Shown here: positions 15,843 to 24,357 of the stretch, piece after piece
Numbering within the stretch: the first letter of the stretch is position 1
How the letters are laid out: every line of letters starts with the position of its first letter
Source of the DNA: Thermodesulfobacteriota bacterium
GTDB taxonomy: Bacteria > Desulfobacterota > DSM-4660 > Desulfatiglandales > Desulfatiglandaceae
Reading direction: 5' to 3'
Assembly: GCA_028278625.1 (NCBI GenBank)
Contig: JANQDY010000250.1
Location: 1-36,587, forward strand
Length of the DNA stretch: 36,587 bases
The notes under the pieces: generated by a model
Told to the model about the DNA's origin: nothing
The model's input: only the letters and a program-made list of their open reading frames with translations
The model's database searches: none
Made by a program: the position numbers and the translations under genes

Positions 15843-18287
15843 TTAAATCTTCCCCAACGCTTCAAGGATCCTTGCGGGCGTAATGGGAAAATCGTCCACA
15901 AAGACACCAATGGCATTATAAACAGCGGGTTCCAGAAGGGCGGGCACCACGGTTGCGATATCCTCACCGATCCCCACAAGACCATAGGGGCCGTACCCCA
16001 TGCCGGTTTCCACCAGCCGTGTCTCTATGGGCCCCACATCGTTGATGGTGGCAAACTTGTAATCCAGGAGATTTCCGTTTAACATGACACCGGTGGCCGG
16101 ATCATGCACCACTTCTTCAAAGAGGCCACGGCCTGCGCCCATGTAGGTGCCGCCGTACTGCTGACCCTCGCATCCTTCCCAGTTAATCACCTTTCCCACG
16201 TCGTTTACGTTGACCACCTTTTTGATGATCACTTCTCCTGTTTCCGTATCCACCTCCACCTCCATGAAATGGGCCTGGCGGCAGAAGCGGAGACGGTAAT
16301 CCGCATAGGCCCCCTGCTGCACCTGCCACCCGCAGGCAAAGAGGGGCACGGAGAAATTGCTTCTGGGGGCCCCTTTTCCCATTTCCGGCGTATGGCACAT
16401 GGGGCCTTCCGCCCCCATGGGCTGAACCAGGTCGCATAGGGGCATTTGGCGGGATGGGTCCTTCTTTACAAAGATCACGCTCTCTTTCATGTCCAGTTCA
16501 TCAGGCGTCACACCGGGAAATGCCGGCGGGTATTCGCCGCGAGGGGTCCTGCCGCTGGGGCGGGCCGCCTCCTCAAGGATTCTTCTTTTCAATTCCATGG
16601 CCGCATGGCGGATGGCGGATCCGTTCACCGACATGTTGGTGGAAGAGTCGGGGGTCATGGCAAAAAACCCGGTGTCCGAATGGGGACGGTAGAAGACATC
16701 TTCGATCCGCATTCCCAGTTCATCCGCCGCGATCTGGCAGTAGGATGTCTCGGCGTTTACGCCATTGTCGCACCGCATGCCGAGGATTCTGGCGGTGCCG
16801 TCGTCCCGTTCGATGCGGATCATCATCTCGCTGGACCCGGCTGAGTCCTCCCATTCGTGGGTCCAGGTAAATCCGAGGCCGTGCATGCGTCCGTTGGAGA
16901 GCTTTTTGGTACCAGGCGCATGCCACTTTTTATCCCAGTCCATGGCCGCTTTTCCGTTTTGGATGCATTCCTTAAGGCTGTCCCTTGCCTGAAACCCCAG
17001 ACGTTCCTTTTGTCGGTTCAGCCATTCCATGTCGTGGCCGTCCGCGCCGTCGTTTTTGAGAGCCACATGGATGGGATCCAGCCCAAAGGCGTTTGCCACA
17101 TGGTCGAATACCAGGGTAAGGGCGTGGCAGTTGGGGTTCTGTTCACAGCGGGTGGGGACATTGGGGGCCTTGTTGGTCTGAACGGCGATGATCTTACCGT
17201 GCACATTGGGTATTTTCGTGTTTTCAATAAGGTGTTTTGCCACGCCGAACACCGGAAAAAGGAGATTGCTCAATACGGCCTCCACCGCGACCGCAGTGAT
17301 GGTGCCGTCCTTTCGTGCGCCCACTTTGAATTTGTATCGGCCCTCGTCCATCTCCCCGCCGTAGAAATCCTCCCGCCTGCTGAAGGTCCACTTTACGGGC
17401 CGTCCCGTTCTTTTGGACAGAAGTCCCGCGCAGTAGTGACCGCCCATGTTCCACGGGGACTGGCTCCAACCGCCGAAGCTGGCCCCCTGATAGAGACAGT
17501 GCAATTCTATCCGGTTCATGGGAATGCCGCCGAACCAGCTGGATATGACCCGTTTGGCGATATGGGGGCGCTGTTGCTTCACCCAGACTTCGGGGTATTC
17601 GCCGTTCCACTGGAACACGCCGCAGGGCCGTTCCGGACCGATCCAGGTGTGAAGGCGCCTTTCCGACTGGAATACAAGAATTTCATCGGCCGCCCTGAAT
17701 CCCTCTTCAACATCCCCCAGGGATTCCTCGTCCAGCATCCCCTGATTGTAATAATTCCCATGGGGAAACGCCTCGGGATTGGCCAGAGGGGCCCCCGGTT
17801 CAAGGGCCTTGACAGGGTCCAGAACAAAGGGGCGGACGTCCCATGTGACGTTGATCAACCGCAGGGCCTCTTCCGCGATGGCCTCAGTATCTCCCAGGAC
17901 CGCGGCCCCCACCACTTCCCCTTCAAAATGGGCCACCCGGGGGAGCACCGGAAGCTCCGAGGGCGCATGGCCGCCAAGATCCGCCGTTACAGGCAATTCG
18001 GGATCATCGTATCTCAGGACGGCCCGGACCCCGGGGAAGGCCTCGGCCCGTTGCGTGTCCATTTTCAGAATTTTCCCGTGGGGATAGGGGGAGGTGAGAA
18101 ACCGCAGATAAAGCATTCCCGGCAGTTGGACGTCCATGGTATAGGCGGCCCTTCCGCTGGCCTTTTCATACCCGTCCAGCCGGCGGATGCCGCGCTTTCC
18201 GATGTTGTTGTAAGCTGTTAAGGGATGCTCGTCCGCCCGGATGTTATCCTTCAGGCGCCATTCTTCCCTCTTTCCCGTCTCTGTCAT
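15843..18287 (-). CDS. Molybdenum hydroxylase large (molybdopterin-binding) subunit, orphan
   Basis: Large subunit of the xanthine dehydrogenase/CO dehydrogenase family, binding molybdopterin cytosine dinucleotide. Members hydroxylate aldehydes, purines, N-heterocycles or aromatic acyl-CoA rings; the substrate here is unknown. About 814 residues from ATG 18287, chosen because GGGGGAGG sits 5 bp upstream. The N-terminal a/b hammerhead domain runs over about 25-140 (RRLDGYEKASGRAAYTMDV). The Mo-binding region includes LYQGASFGGWSQSPW. The C-terminal catalytic glutamate motif is GLVGIGEDIATVVPALLEPAVYNAIGV. The partner 2Fe-2S and FAD subunits, normally adjacent, are absent here. The upstream neighbour is a GldA-type dehydrogenase in the same direction. 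Confidence 0.88.
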   Translation of the reverse strand: MTETGKREEWRLKDNIRADEHPLTAYNNIGKRGIRRLDGYEKASGRAAYTMDVQLPGMLYLRFLTSPYPHGKILKMDTQRAEAFPGVRAVLRYDDPELPVTADLGGHAPSELPVLPRVAHFEGEVVGAAVLGDTEAIAEEALRLINVTWDVRPFVLDPVKALEPGAPLANPEAFPHGNYYNQGMLDEESLGDVEEGFRAADEILVFQSERRLHTWIGPERPCGVFQWNGEYPEVWVKQQRPHIAKRVISSWFGGIPMNRIELHCLYQGASFGGWSQSPWNMGGHYCAGLLSKRTGRPVKWTFSRREDFYGGEMDEGRYKFKVGARKDGTITAVAVEAVLSNLLFPVFGVAKHLIENTKIPNVHGKIIAVQTNKAPNVPTRCEQNPNCHALTLVFDHVANAFGLDPIHVALKNDGADGHDMEWLNRQKERLGFQARDSLKECIQNGKAAMDWDKKWHAPGTKKLSNGRMHGLGFTWTHEWEDSAGSSEMMIRIERDDGTARILGMRCDNGVNAETSYCQIAADELGMRIEDVFYRPHSDTGFFAMTPDSSTNMSVNGSAIRHAAMELKRRILEEAARPSGRTPRGEYPPAFPGVTPDELDMKESVIFVKKDPSRQMPLCDLVQPMGAEGPMCHTPEMGKGAPRSNFSVPLFACGWQVQQGAYADYRLRFCRQAHFMEVEVDTETGEVIIKKVVNVNDVGKVINWEGCEGQQYGGTYMGAGRGLFEEVVHDPATGVMLNGNLLDYKFATINDVGPIETRLVETGMGYGPYGLVGIGEDIATVVPALLEPAVYNAIGVFVDDFPITPARILEALGKI

Positions 18288-18375
18288 AACCGCCTCCCCC
18301 GGTCTGTCACGGAACGCCACAAGGTCAGTAAGCTTGCCGAAAGACTTTGCGCTTTCAAATTTCAGTTTTCAGCCG

Positions 18376-19476
18376 TCAGCCTTTGCTTCGACGCTCTTCA
18401 CCCAGGGCATTGGCACCGATGATGGCACCCAGAATTCGCTGAGGGTTGATGTCAAAATAGGAGTTGTGTGTTGTCAACCCTTCCATACAGGCCACTTCCG
18501 CCGCTTTCATCAGGTGCTCCCTTGAGGTGTCACTGATGCCCAGCTGTCCCAGGGTCACGGGGAGGCCCACGGCGTTACAGAAACCCATCACTTTGTCTAT
18601 TTCCTCTTTGGGGTGATTCTCCATGACCAGTTGCGCAAGGGTTCCGAAAGCCACCAGTTCCCCGTGAAGTGCCGAGTGGGTTTCTTCCATGGCGCCCAGC
18701 CCTTCATGAATACCGTGGGCCGCGGCAAGGCCCGAGCTTTCAAATCCCATGCCGCTTAACAGAATATTGGCTTCAATGACCATCTCCACGGCCGGCGTTA
18801 CCGAATCCCGATCCACCGCCAGTTTGGCTGACAGACCGTAATCCATGAGGTTTTCATAACAGAGCCTCGCCAGGCCCAAAGCAGCGGATGTGGTGGTTCC
18901 GCCGGGAAGGTTTTTAGCACCTGATTTGGTGCAGGTGTGGGCCTCGAACCATGTGGCCAGGGCATCCCCCATCCCCGCCACCAAGTAACGGGTGGGTGCC
19001 TGGGCGATCACCTGGGAATCGACCAGTACCACATCCGGGTTTCGCCTGAGTATCAGAAACCGGTCCAGCATATGGTTTTCCTTGTATTGTACGGCCAGAG
19101 CGCTGCACGGTGCGTCATTGGAGGCCACGGTGGGGAGGATCGCAAGGGCCGAATCAAGGGCGTGGGACACGGCCTTTGCGGTGTCGATGGTCCTTCCTCC
19201 ACCAAGGCCCACGATCACGTCCGCGCCGAAGCGCTTGGCCTTTTGGGACAAAGCCTCTGAACTTGCGCGGGTACATTCCCCCGAAAAGGTCTCGAACCGG
19301 CAATCCAATTCAGCCTCCCCAAAAGATGTCGTCACCGGTTCCTGAATGAGGGAAACAGCCTTCGGTCCGCCGATAAAGAAGAATTTCGAACCCAGATGCC
19401 CCACGTGGTTGGCGATCTCATTTATCAGACCTGGCCCCTGAATATAGCGGGCCGGGGCAATCATGATTTTGTGCAT
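18376..19476 (-). CDS. gldA: Glycerol dehydrogenase family protein (GldA-like)
   Basis: Metal-dependent NAD+ oxidoreductase of the iron-containing alcohol dehydrogenase superfamily, glycerol dehydrogenase branch (366 residues, usual length). It has the NAD-binding loop VIVGLGGGRTIDTAKAVSH (about 91-109) and the motif PTVASNDAPCSALAVQY. The metal ligands are Asp in AGMGDALATWFEA, His in AAHGIHEGLG and His in SALHGELVAFG. Such enzymes oxidise vicinal diols (glycerol, 1,2-propanediol, 2,3-butanediol) to ketones, which suits the acetoin-type genes around it. A strong Shine-Dalgarno (TAGGAGG) fixes ATG 19476. It lies 88 bp upstream of the molybdenum hydroxylase start and could be co-transcribed with it. 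Confidence 0.88.
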   Translation of the reverse strand: MHKIMIAPARYIQGPGLINEIANHVGHLGSKFFFIGGPKAVSLIQEPVTTSFGEAELDCRFETFSGECTRASSEALSQKAKRFGADVIVGLGGGRTIDTAKAVSHALDSALAILPTVASNDAPCSALAVQYKENHMLDRFLILRRNPDVVLVDSQVIAQAPTRYLVAGMGDALATWFEAHTCTKSGAKNLPGGTTTSAALGLARLCYENLMDYGLSAKLAVDRDSVTPAVEMVIEANILLSGMGFESSGLAAAHGIHEGLGAMEETHSALHGELVAFGTLAQLVMENHPKEEIDKVMGFCNAVGLPVTLGQLGISDTSREHLMKAAEVACMEGLTTHNSYFDINPQRILGAIIGANALGEERRSKG

Positions 19477-19513
19477 TTAAAACCTCCTAACGCGGGCTAC
19501 GCCCGCAACCCAA

Positions 19514-19600
19514 GAATTCAGGAGTCAGGAGTCAGAATTCAGAATATGAGATAGGTGCCAAGTACCATATTCTGACTCCTGGATTCTGGATTCTGAATTC
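19514..19600. repeat. Large inverted repeat of GAATTCAGGAGTCAG family
   Basis: A 35-nt left arm (19514-19548) and a 35-nt right arm (19566-19600) are imperfect reverse complements around a 17-nt loop. They are built from GAATTC, AGGAGTCAG and AGAATATG pieces. A separate small hairpin, GCGGGC-TAC-GCCCGC, sits just to the left (about 19491-19505). This fills the 200-bp gap between gldA and livF. It could form a long hairpin ending transcription of the liv operon, or be a small mobile repeat. Related pieces occur at 15760-15790 and 27139-27150. Confidence 0.7.
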
Positions 19601-19676
19601 TCGCAAAAGGCTCAATGATTTGTTTTCAAATGGGAATCTTCTTGCTTTTTGTAACAGGGTCCCAAGCGAAAACCTC

Positions 19677-20384
19677 CTATTCTCCAAGGTAGGCCCTTTT
19701 CACCAATTCACTGTCTTTAAACTGATCGATGTCCCCTTCCAAAATGATTTTCCCCACCTCAAGGACATACCCCCTGTGTGCCACCTGAAGGGCCAGGAAA
19801 ACATTCTGTTCCACCAGCACAACGGTCACGCCGCTTTTATTGATGCGCTCTATCACGGAGACCAATTCCAGCACCATGACCGGCGCAAGCCCCAGTGTCG
19901 GTTCATCCATCAGAAGCAGTCTCGGACCCGCCATGAGCCCCCTTGCAATGGCCAGGAGCATCTGTTCACCACCGCTCATGCTTCCCGCCTTTTGCTTGCG
20001 CCGCTTCTTCAGTATGGGAAAATGGGCGAAAACCTCTTCCAGGTCCTTTTTGATCCCGTCCTTGTCTTCTCTTAAGCTTGCCCCCAGCTTGAGGTTTTCA
20101 AGGACGTTCAGATAGGGGAAGAGCTGTCTCCCTTCCGGTATATGGACCAGTCCCAGATTTACAATCTCGTACGGTTTCATCCCCAGGATATTCCGGTTGT
20201 CAAAAATGACACTTCCGGAAATGGGGGTAAGAAGTCCCGACAGGACCTTCAAAATGGTGCTTTTTCCGGCGCCGTTGGCACCGATGATGGTCACCACGGA
20301 CCCGTCTTTCACCTCCAGGGAGACGTCATGAAGGGCCATGGCCTTTCCGTAATAAACGTTCAGATCTTTTGCGTTAAGCAGCAT
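19677..20384 (-). CDS. livF: Branched-chain-type ABC transporter ATPase LivF
   Basis: One of two cytoplasmic ATPases energising the importer. 235 residues is typical for LivF. Walker A is GANGAGKST (about 34-42), the ABC signature is SMSGGEQMLL, and Walker B is LLLMDEPTLGLAP, followed by the D-loop and the switch histidine region VVLVEQNVF. The ATG at 20384 overlaps the end of livG by 11 bp, indicating translational coupling. It is the last gene of the livKHMGF array. Substrate specificity lies with the binding protein, not this subunit. Confidence 0.92.
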   Translation of the reverse strand: MLLNAKDLNVYYGKAMALHDVSLEVKDGSVVTIIGANGAGKSTILKVLSGLLTPISGSVIFDNRNILGMKPYEIVNLGLVHIPEGRQLFPYLNVLENLKLGASLREDKDGIKKDLEEVFAHFPILKKRRKQKAGSMSGGEQMLLAIARGLMAGPRLLLMDEPTLGLAPVMVLELVSVIERINKSGVTVVLVEQNVFLALQVAHRGYVLEVGKIILEGDIDQFKDSELVKRAYLGE

Positions 20385-21135
20385 CTTCCCTACCGAAATA
20401 AGCTTTCATCACCTCTTTGTTCTTTCGGACGTCCTCCATGGAGCCTTCCGCGATCTTGTTTCCGAAGTTAATGACAATCACCCGGTCGCAAAGGGCCATA
20501 ATCCGCATGTTGTGTTCAACGAGCACGATGGTGATGCCTTGAGACCGGATTTTTTCGATAACGGTCATGGCGTACTTGACTTCCTCGAGACTCATGCCGC
20601 CGATGGGTTCGTCCAGAAGCAACACCCGGGGCCGAATGGCCAGGGCCCTTGCCATGGTCAGGAGTTTCTGATGCCCGTGGGGAAGGTTTTTTCCCTGCAC
20701 GTGCCTGACATCATCGAGACCTACCAGGTGCAGGATATCCTCCGCCTGTCTGAGTATCTCCCGCTCTTTTTTGCGGTAAGAAGGGAGTTTCAGCAATGCT
20801 TCCCAAAAACCGGATTTGGGGTGGAGGTTGAAGGAACTGACAATATTTTCAAAGACCGTGAATTCCGGAAAGAGATATGCCAGTTGAAATGTTCGACCGA
20901 TCCCCATTTTTGCAATGAGATGGGGCCTTTTTCCCGTGATATTCTTTCCCTTGAAATTGACGGCGCCGGAAGTGGGCCGGATAAAACCGGTGATCAGGTT
21001 GAAAATCGTGGTCTTGCCGGCCCCATTGGGACCGATAATGCCGACGATTTCGCCTTCCCTGATGGATATGTCAAGCTCGGAAACGGCGGCGAGACCCCCA
21101 AAATGCTTTGTCAGTCCTTTGGCTTCAAGAAACAT
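20374..21135 (-). CDS. livG: Branched-chain-type ABC transporter ATPase LivG
   Basis: Second ATPase of the importer. The frame is open from 21165, but ATG 21135 is preferred: it follows a G-rich Shine-Dalgarno stretch and gives the normal N-terminus MFLEAKGLTKHFGG, overlapping the livM stop by 11 bp. Walker A is GPNGAGKTT, Walker B is VLLLDEPIGGMS, and the H-loop is ITIVLVEHNMRIM. The ABC signature is degenerate (LPHGHQKLL in place of LSYGQQR), unusual but in the right place. The C-terminal helix (VRKNKEVMKAYFG) that characterises LivG is present. About 253 residues. Confidence 0.9.
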   Translation of the reverse strand: MFLEAKGLTKHFGGLAAVSELDISIREGEIVGIIGPNGAGKTTIFNLITGFIRPTSGAVNFKGKNITGKRPHLIAKMGIGRTFQLAYLFPEFTVFENIVSSFNLHPKSGFWEALLKLPSYRKKEREILRQAEDILHLVGLDDVRHVQGKNLPHGHQKLLTMARALAIRPRVLLLDEPIGGMSLEEVKYAMTVIEKIRSQGITIVLVEHNMRIMALCDRVIVINFGNKIAEGSMEDVRKNKEVMKAYFGREDAA

Positions 21136-22129
21136 GGGAAGGCCCCCCCGTTTCTCTTTTCTCAACGAACCGGTGCTTTATCTGATCATAGAGGCCCGCG
21201 ATTCCCTGGGGCATGAAAAAGACCACCAGCAACATGATGCCGCCAAAAACAAAGGGGGTAAACGTCTTCATCCATCTGAAGGTCTCAGGCACAATCACCA
21301 GCACCACGGTTCCCACGATGGGACCAAAGAAGCTGGTGGTGCCTCCCACCAGCACATAAATCAAGAGATTGACGCTTGACAGAAATCCGAAGCTGCTGCG
21401 GGTGAGCACCATATTGTAGTGGGCATATCCGGCCCCTGCGATGCCCGCGAAAAAACAGCCCACGGCCAGGGCCAGGACCCTGTAACCGGCCTCATTAATG
21501 CCCACGCTGGAGGCCACAAGATGGGATTGGGAGATGGCTTTCCAGTTCATTCCGACGCGGGAGTTTTCGAGGCTGTGCAGGATCAGGAGGCAGAAGAGGG
21601 TCAGCAGTAGAAAGAAATAGTAGTAGGGGATTTTGCTGCTCATGAAATTGATCTCAGGGAGACCGGGTATGGCAATGGCGGGGAGTGGCGGTATGCCGAT
21701 GAGGCCGATGTCACCACCCGTGTATTGGGAAAAAACCCCCATCAGGGCCACCAGGGCCAGTCCCACAAAAAGGCTGACCATGGAGAAATAGATGGCCCGC
21801 ACCCTGGTGAGCGGGTAGCCGGCCAGAACGCCCACCACCAGTGCCGCAAGTCCCCCCAGGGGGATGGTGAGCCAGGGGACAAAGGCCAGTTCCTTGGCAA
21901 GAATGGCGGAAACATAGGCCCCAAGCCCCATGAAGGCCCCATGGGCAATGGAGATCTGTCCGGATATGAAAATGGTTCTCAAGCTGCACGCGGCGATGGT
22001 GTAAATCATTGTGATGATGAAGGTGTGCAGATAGTAAAAAGAATGCACGAAGACCGGCACCAGGAAGAGGAGTATGATGATCCCCGCGCCGATTCCCAGT
22101 TTTCCCCAGTTTCTCTGTTCCCTGTCCAA
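21125..22129 (-). CDS. livM: Branched-chain-type ABC transporter permease LivM
   Basis: Inner-membrane permease subunit with about eight to ten transmembrane segments. Family motifs include ISIAHGAFMGLGAYVSA and the cytoplasmic ATPase-contact region SHLVASSVGINEAGYRVLAL; GGTTSFFGPIVGTVVL is near the C-terminus. An upstream ATG at 22192 would overlap livH by 60 bp and add an unusual polar extension. I prefer TTG 22129, two bases after the livH stop with GAGG 6 bp upstream, giving 334 residues. The start is therefore moderately uncertain. Confidence 0.85.
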   Translation of the reverse strand: MDREQRNWGKLGIGAGIIILLFLVPVFVHSFYYLHTFIITMIYTIAACSLRTIFISGQISIAHGAFMGLGAYVSAILAKELAFVPWLTIPLGGLAALVVGVLAGYPLTRVRAIYFSMVSLFVGLALVALMGVFSQYTGGDIGLIGIPPLPAIAIPGLPEINFMSSKIPYYYFFLLLTLFCLLILHSLENSRVGMNWKAISQSHLVASSVGINEAGYRVLALAVGCFFAGIAGAGYAHYNMVLTRSSFGFLSSVNLLIYVLVGGTTSFFGPIVGTVVLVIVPETFRWMKTFTPFVFGGIMLLVVFFMPQGIAGLYDQIKHRFVEKRETGGPSHVS

Positions 22130-22131
22130 GT

Positions 22132-22995
22132 CTAGACCTCGCGTCCGAAGAGCCCTTGAGGCCTCAAGAGGAGAATGAAAATGATAATGCACAGACCCGT
22201 CAGATCGGTGGCGCTGCCGCTCATGAAAAGCGGAAGGATACCGTCAACGGTTCCCAGGATAAGCCCGCCCAGCAACACCCCGCCGATACTTCCGATGCCT
22301 GCCAGGACGACGATTTCGATGGCTTTGACCAGCATGATGTCCCCCATGAAGGGGCTCAGGGCCAAAATGGCCCCCATGAGACTTCCGGCGACCCCTGCCA
22401 TTGCGCAACCGATGGCGGTGGTCACCGCATAGATGCGATGGGTCCTGATCCCCTGTAGGGCTGCACCCTCGCTGTTTTGGGAGATGGCCAGCATCTGCAG
22501 GCCGGTTTTGGTCTTTCTGATGAACAAAATGACCGCCACAAGCAGGGCCGATCCGATGGCGAAGGTGGCCAGCCTGTCACCGCTGATGGATACGCCGCCA
22601 AACCGCAGGATTTCCGGTACAAAAGAAGGTATCCGACGGATATAGCTTCCCACCGTGACATTGATGGTGGCCTGCAAAATGATAATCAGCGCAAGGGATA
22701 CCACCACGATCCGGTTCATATCCTTTAGAAACGGGCGGAAAAAGACCTTCTCTAAAAAGAGTCCGAAAAAACCCATGATGATGGTGGACACCAAAAGGGA
22801 GAGCCACTGGTTTATGCCCACATCAACGGCCAGTTCATAGCATATGTAGCCGCCGACCATGTAGATGGCGGCATGGGCGAAATTGAGAATGCCCAGAACC
22901 GTCAAAAGGAGCGCAAAACCCAAGGCCACAAGGATATAGATGGAAGAGAGCATCAACACGTTCACGACACTCTGGGCTGCGACTTCAGAAAACAC
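22132..22995 (-). CDS. livH: Branched-chain-type ABC transporter permease LivH
   Basis: Second permease of the importer (287 residues), starting at GTG 22995 behind a GGGGGGA Shine-Dalgarno. Visible LivH marks are ALGFALLLTVLGILNFAHAAIYMVGGY (about 22-48), the cytoplasmic coupling segment QMLAISQNSEGAALQGIRTHRIYAV, and VLAGIGSIGGVLLGGLILGTVDG. It ends RPQGLFGREV, the common LivH C-terminus. It is separated from livK by an 83-bp gap containing a strong hairpin. Confidence 0.92.
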   Translation of the reverse strand: MFSEVAAQSVVNVLMLSSIYILVALGFALLLTVLGILNFAHAAIYMVGGYICYELAVDVGINQWLSLLVSTIIMGFFGLFLEKVFFRPFLKDMNRIVVVSLALIIILQATINVTVGSYIRRIPSFVPEILRFGGVSISGDRLATFAIGSALLVAVILFIRKTKTGLQMLAISQNSEGAALQGIRTHRIYAVTTAIGCAMAGVAGSLMGAILALSPFMGDIMLVKAIEIVVLAGIGSIGGVLLGGLILGTVDGILPLFMSGSATDLTGLCIIIFILLLRPQGLFGREV

Positions 22996-23033
22996 GGTGG
23001 TCCCCCCGGTTTCTTAAGATTGGTACGGAAGGG

Positions 23034-23062
23034 GGCGGGAAGCCCGGATTCAGCCTCCCGCC
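23034..23062 (-). promoter_or_regulatory. Intercistronic hairpin between livK and livH
   Basis: Minus-strand GGCGGGAGGC pairs with GCTTCCCGCC (10 bp, one G-T) around a 9-base loop, between the livK stop and the livH GTG. There is no T run after it in the direction of transcription; a T8 run lies on the upstream side. So it is probably not a full terminator. It could protect livK mRNA or partly end transcription, raising the binding protein above the membrane subunits. Confidence 0.6.
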
Positions 23063-23078
23063 CTTCATTTTTTTTGGG

Positions 23079-24272
23079 TTAAGGACTATAAACATCCACC
23101 CATTTAACCCATTTCACCTTGCCGTCCATCAGCTCCACAATGGGACAAGGGGCGCAAACCGTGTGGTTGATGCCGTAGGTCTTGAGACCTCCCATACGGC
23201 CGGGGCCGTAAACGGTATCGATGGTCTTCATGTTTCCCCACACATCCTTAAGCACCGTGGGATCAGTGCTCTGGGCTTTTTCCAGCACCTGCTTGAGTTC
23301 ATAGAGCGGGTTGAATCCCCAAATATGCATGCCGTAAGCCTTGCCATACTTCTCCTTGGCCATCTTGGCAATTTTCTTGATCATCGGGGTCATGTCCGGG
23401 GAATCCAGATCAATCTGATGAATGAAGAAATTGGTAGAGGCCTTTTTGCCCGCGATTTCCATGATCTGATAAGCGTCATCGTAATTGCACCCGAAGACCG
23501 GGCCGTTGAATCCCATTTCCCTGATGACTTTGAGCATACTGCCGGTGGCCTGGGGCCACCCGTTGGCAAAGGCGATGGCATCCGGTTTTGCCGCCAGTAC
23601 CTTGGTGATGATGGGTGAATAATCCTGCGTGGTCATGGCCCATTTGGCCACCGTGGCCACTTCATAGCCGAGCCCGGTGGCTTTCTCCCGGAACATCTTG
23701 TCCAGGTAGGGGACCGACCCGTCATCCGGAATAATGTAGGCAACGCTTTTGACATCCGGATATGCTTCCTTCAGATAGTCCAGGGCGGCCCGCATTCCCT
23801 CAATGGTAGAGTCGTAGGTGAGAAACATGTAGGGGGTTTGGGGACCGTATTCCGATGGCATGCCGCAGTTGTACAGCACCAGACGCAGTACTTTTGCCGG
23901 TTCCAGCACGGAGCCCGCCGCCTGGACCATGAAAGGCACCACCGTGCCGATGACAATCTTCACCTTGTGGTCATATACCAGTTTGGTGGCGGCCGCAACA
24001 GCGCCGTCGGCCGTCCCCTTCATGTCTTCGATGATCAGTTTGATGTTGTATTTCTCTCCGTTGATGGTGACGCCGCCCTGGCTGTTAATCCACTCTTCCG
24101 AGAGCTGCGCTCCCTCGGCGATATAGGTTTCAGCCGACGAGCCGAAACCGGTCAGGCAGAAGAGACCCCCCACCTTTAATGTTTTTGCCTCTGCCCCCCA
24201 AACCGGCTGACCCAGCAAAAGGAAGGCGAAACTGATGATACCCAGAACACTCAACATTTTTCTTGCTGCCAT
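23079..24272 (-). CDS. livK: ABC transporter substrate-binding protein, LivK family
   Basis: Periplasmic binding protein of the branched-chain amino-acid type (397 residues). Residues 1-26 are a signal peptide (hydrophobic VLGIISFAFLLLGQPVWGA, cleavage near GAEA). The mature part begins KTLKVGGLFCLTGFGSSAETY, the usual type-I fold start. Further marks are the VKIVIGTVVPFM and VKSVAYIIPDD strands. The family also takes up aromatic acids, amides and short acids, so the ligand is open. The pathway context argues for the compound degraded by the E1/E2/E3 genes upstream. AAGGAGG precedes the ATG. It is the first liv gene after the SDR at 24358. Confidence 0.9.
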   Translation of the reverse strand: MAARKMLSVLGIISFAFLLLGQPVWGAEAKTLKVGGLFCLTGFGSSAETYIAEGAQLSEEWINSQGGVTINGEKYNIKLIIEDMKGTADGAVAAATKLVYDHKVKIVIGTVVPFMVQAAGSVLEPAKVLRLVLYNCGMPSEYGPQTPYMFLTYDSTIEGMRAALDYLKEAYPDVKSVAYIIPDDGSVPYLDKMFREKATGLGYEVATVAKWAMTTQDYSPIITKVLAAKPDAIAFANGWPQATGSMLKVIREMGFNGPVFGCNYDDAYQIMEIAGKKASTNFFIHQIDLDSPDMTPMIKKIAKMAKEKYGKAYGMHIWGFNPLYELKQVLEKAQSTDPTVLKDVWGNMKTIDTVYGPGRMGGLKTYGINHTVCAPCPIVELMDGKVKWVKWVDVYSP

Positions 24273-24357
24273 GAAGACCTCCTTAGTTCATTTAAAGTTC
24301 AACCATTATCATCGGATCCGAAGAATGCATCACCTCCTTTCAGGAAATCAACCGCTC

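Noticed and set aside
16857..18221. 454-residue open frame on the + strand
   Set aside because: It is fully antisense to the well-supported molybdenum hydroxylase gene, has no family motifs and reflects GC-rich codon bias.
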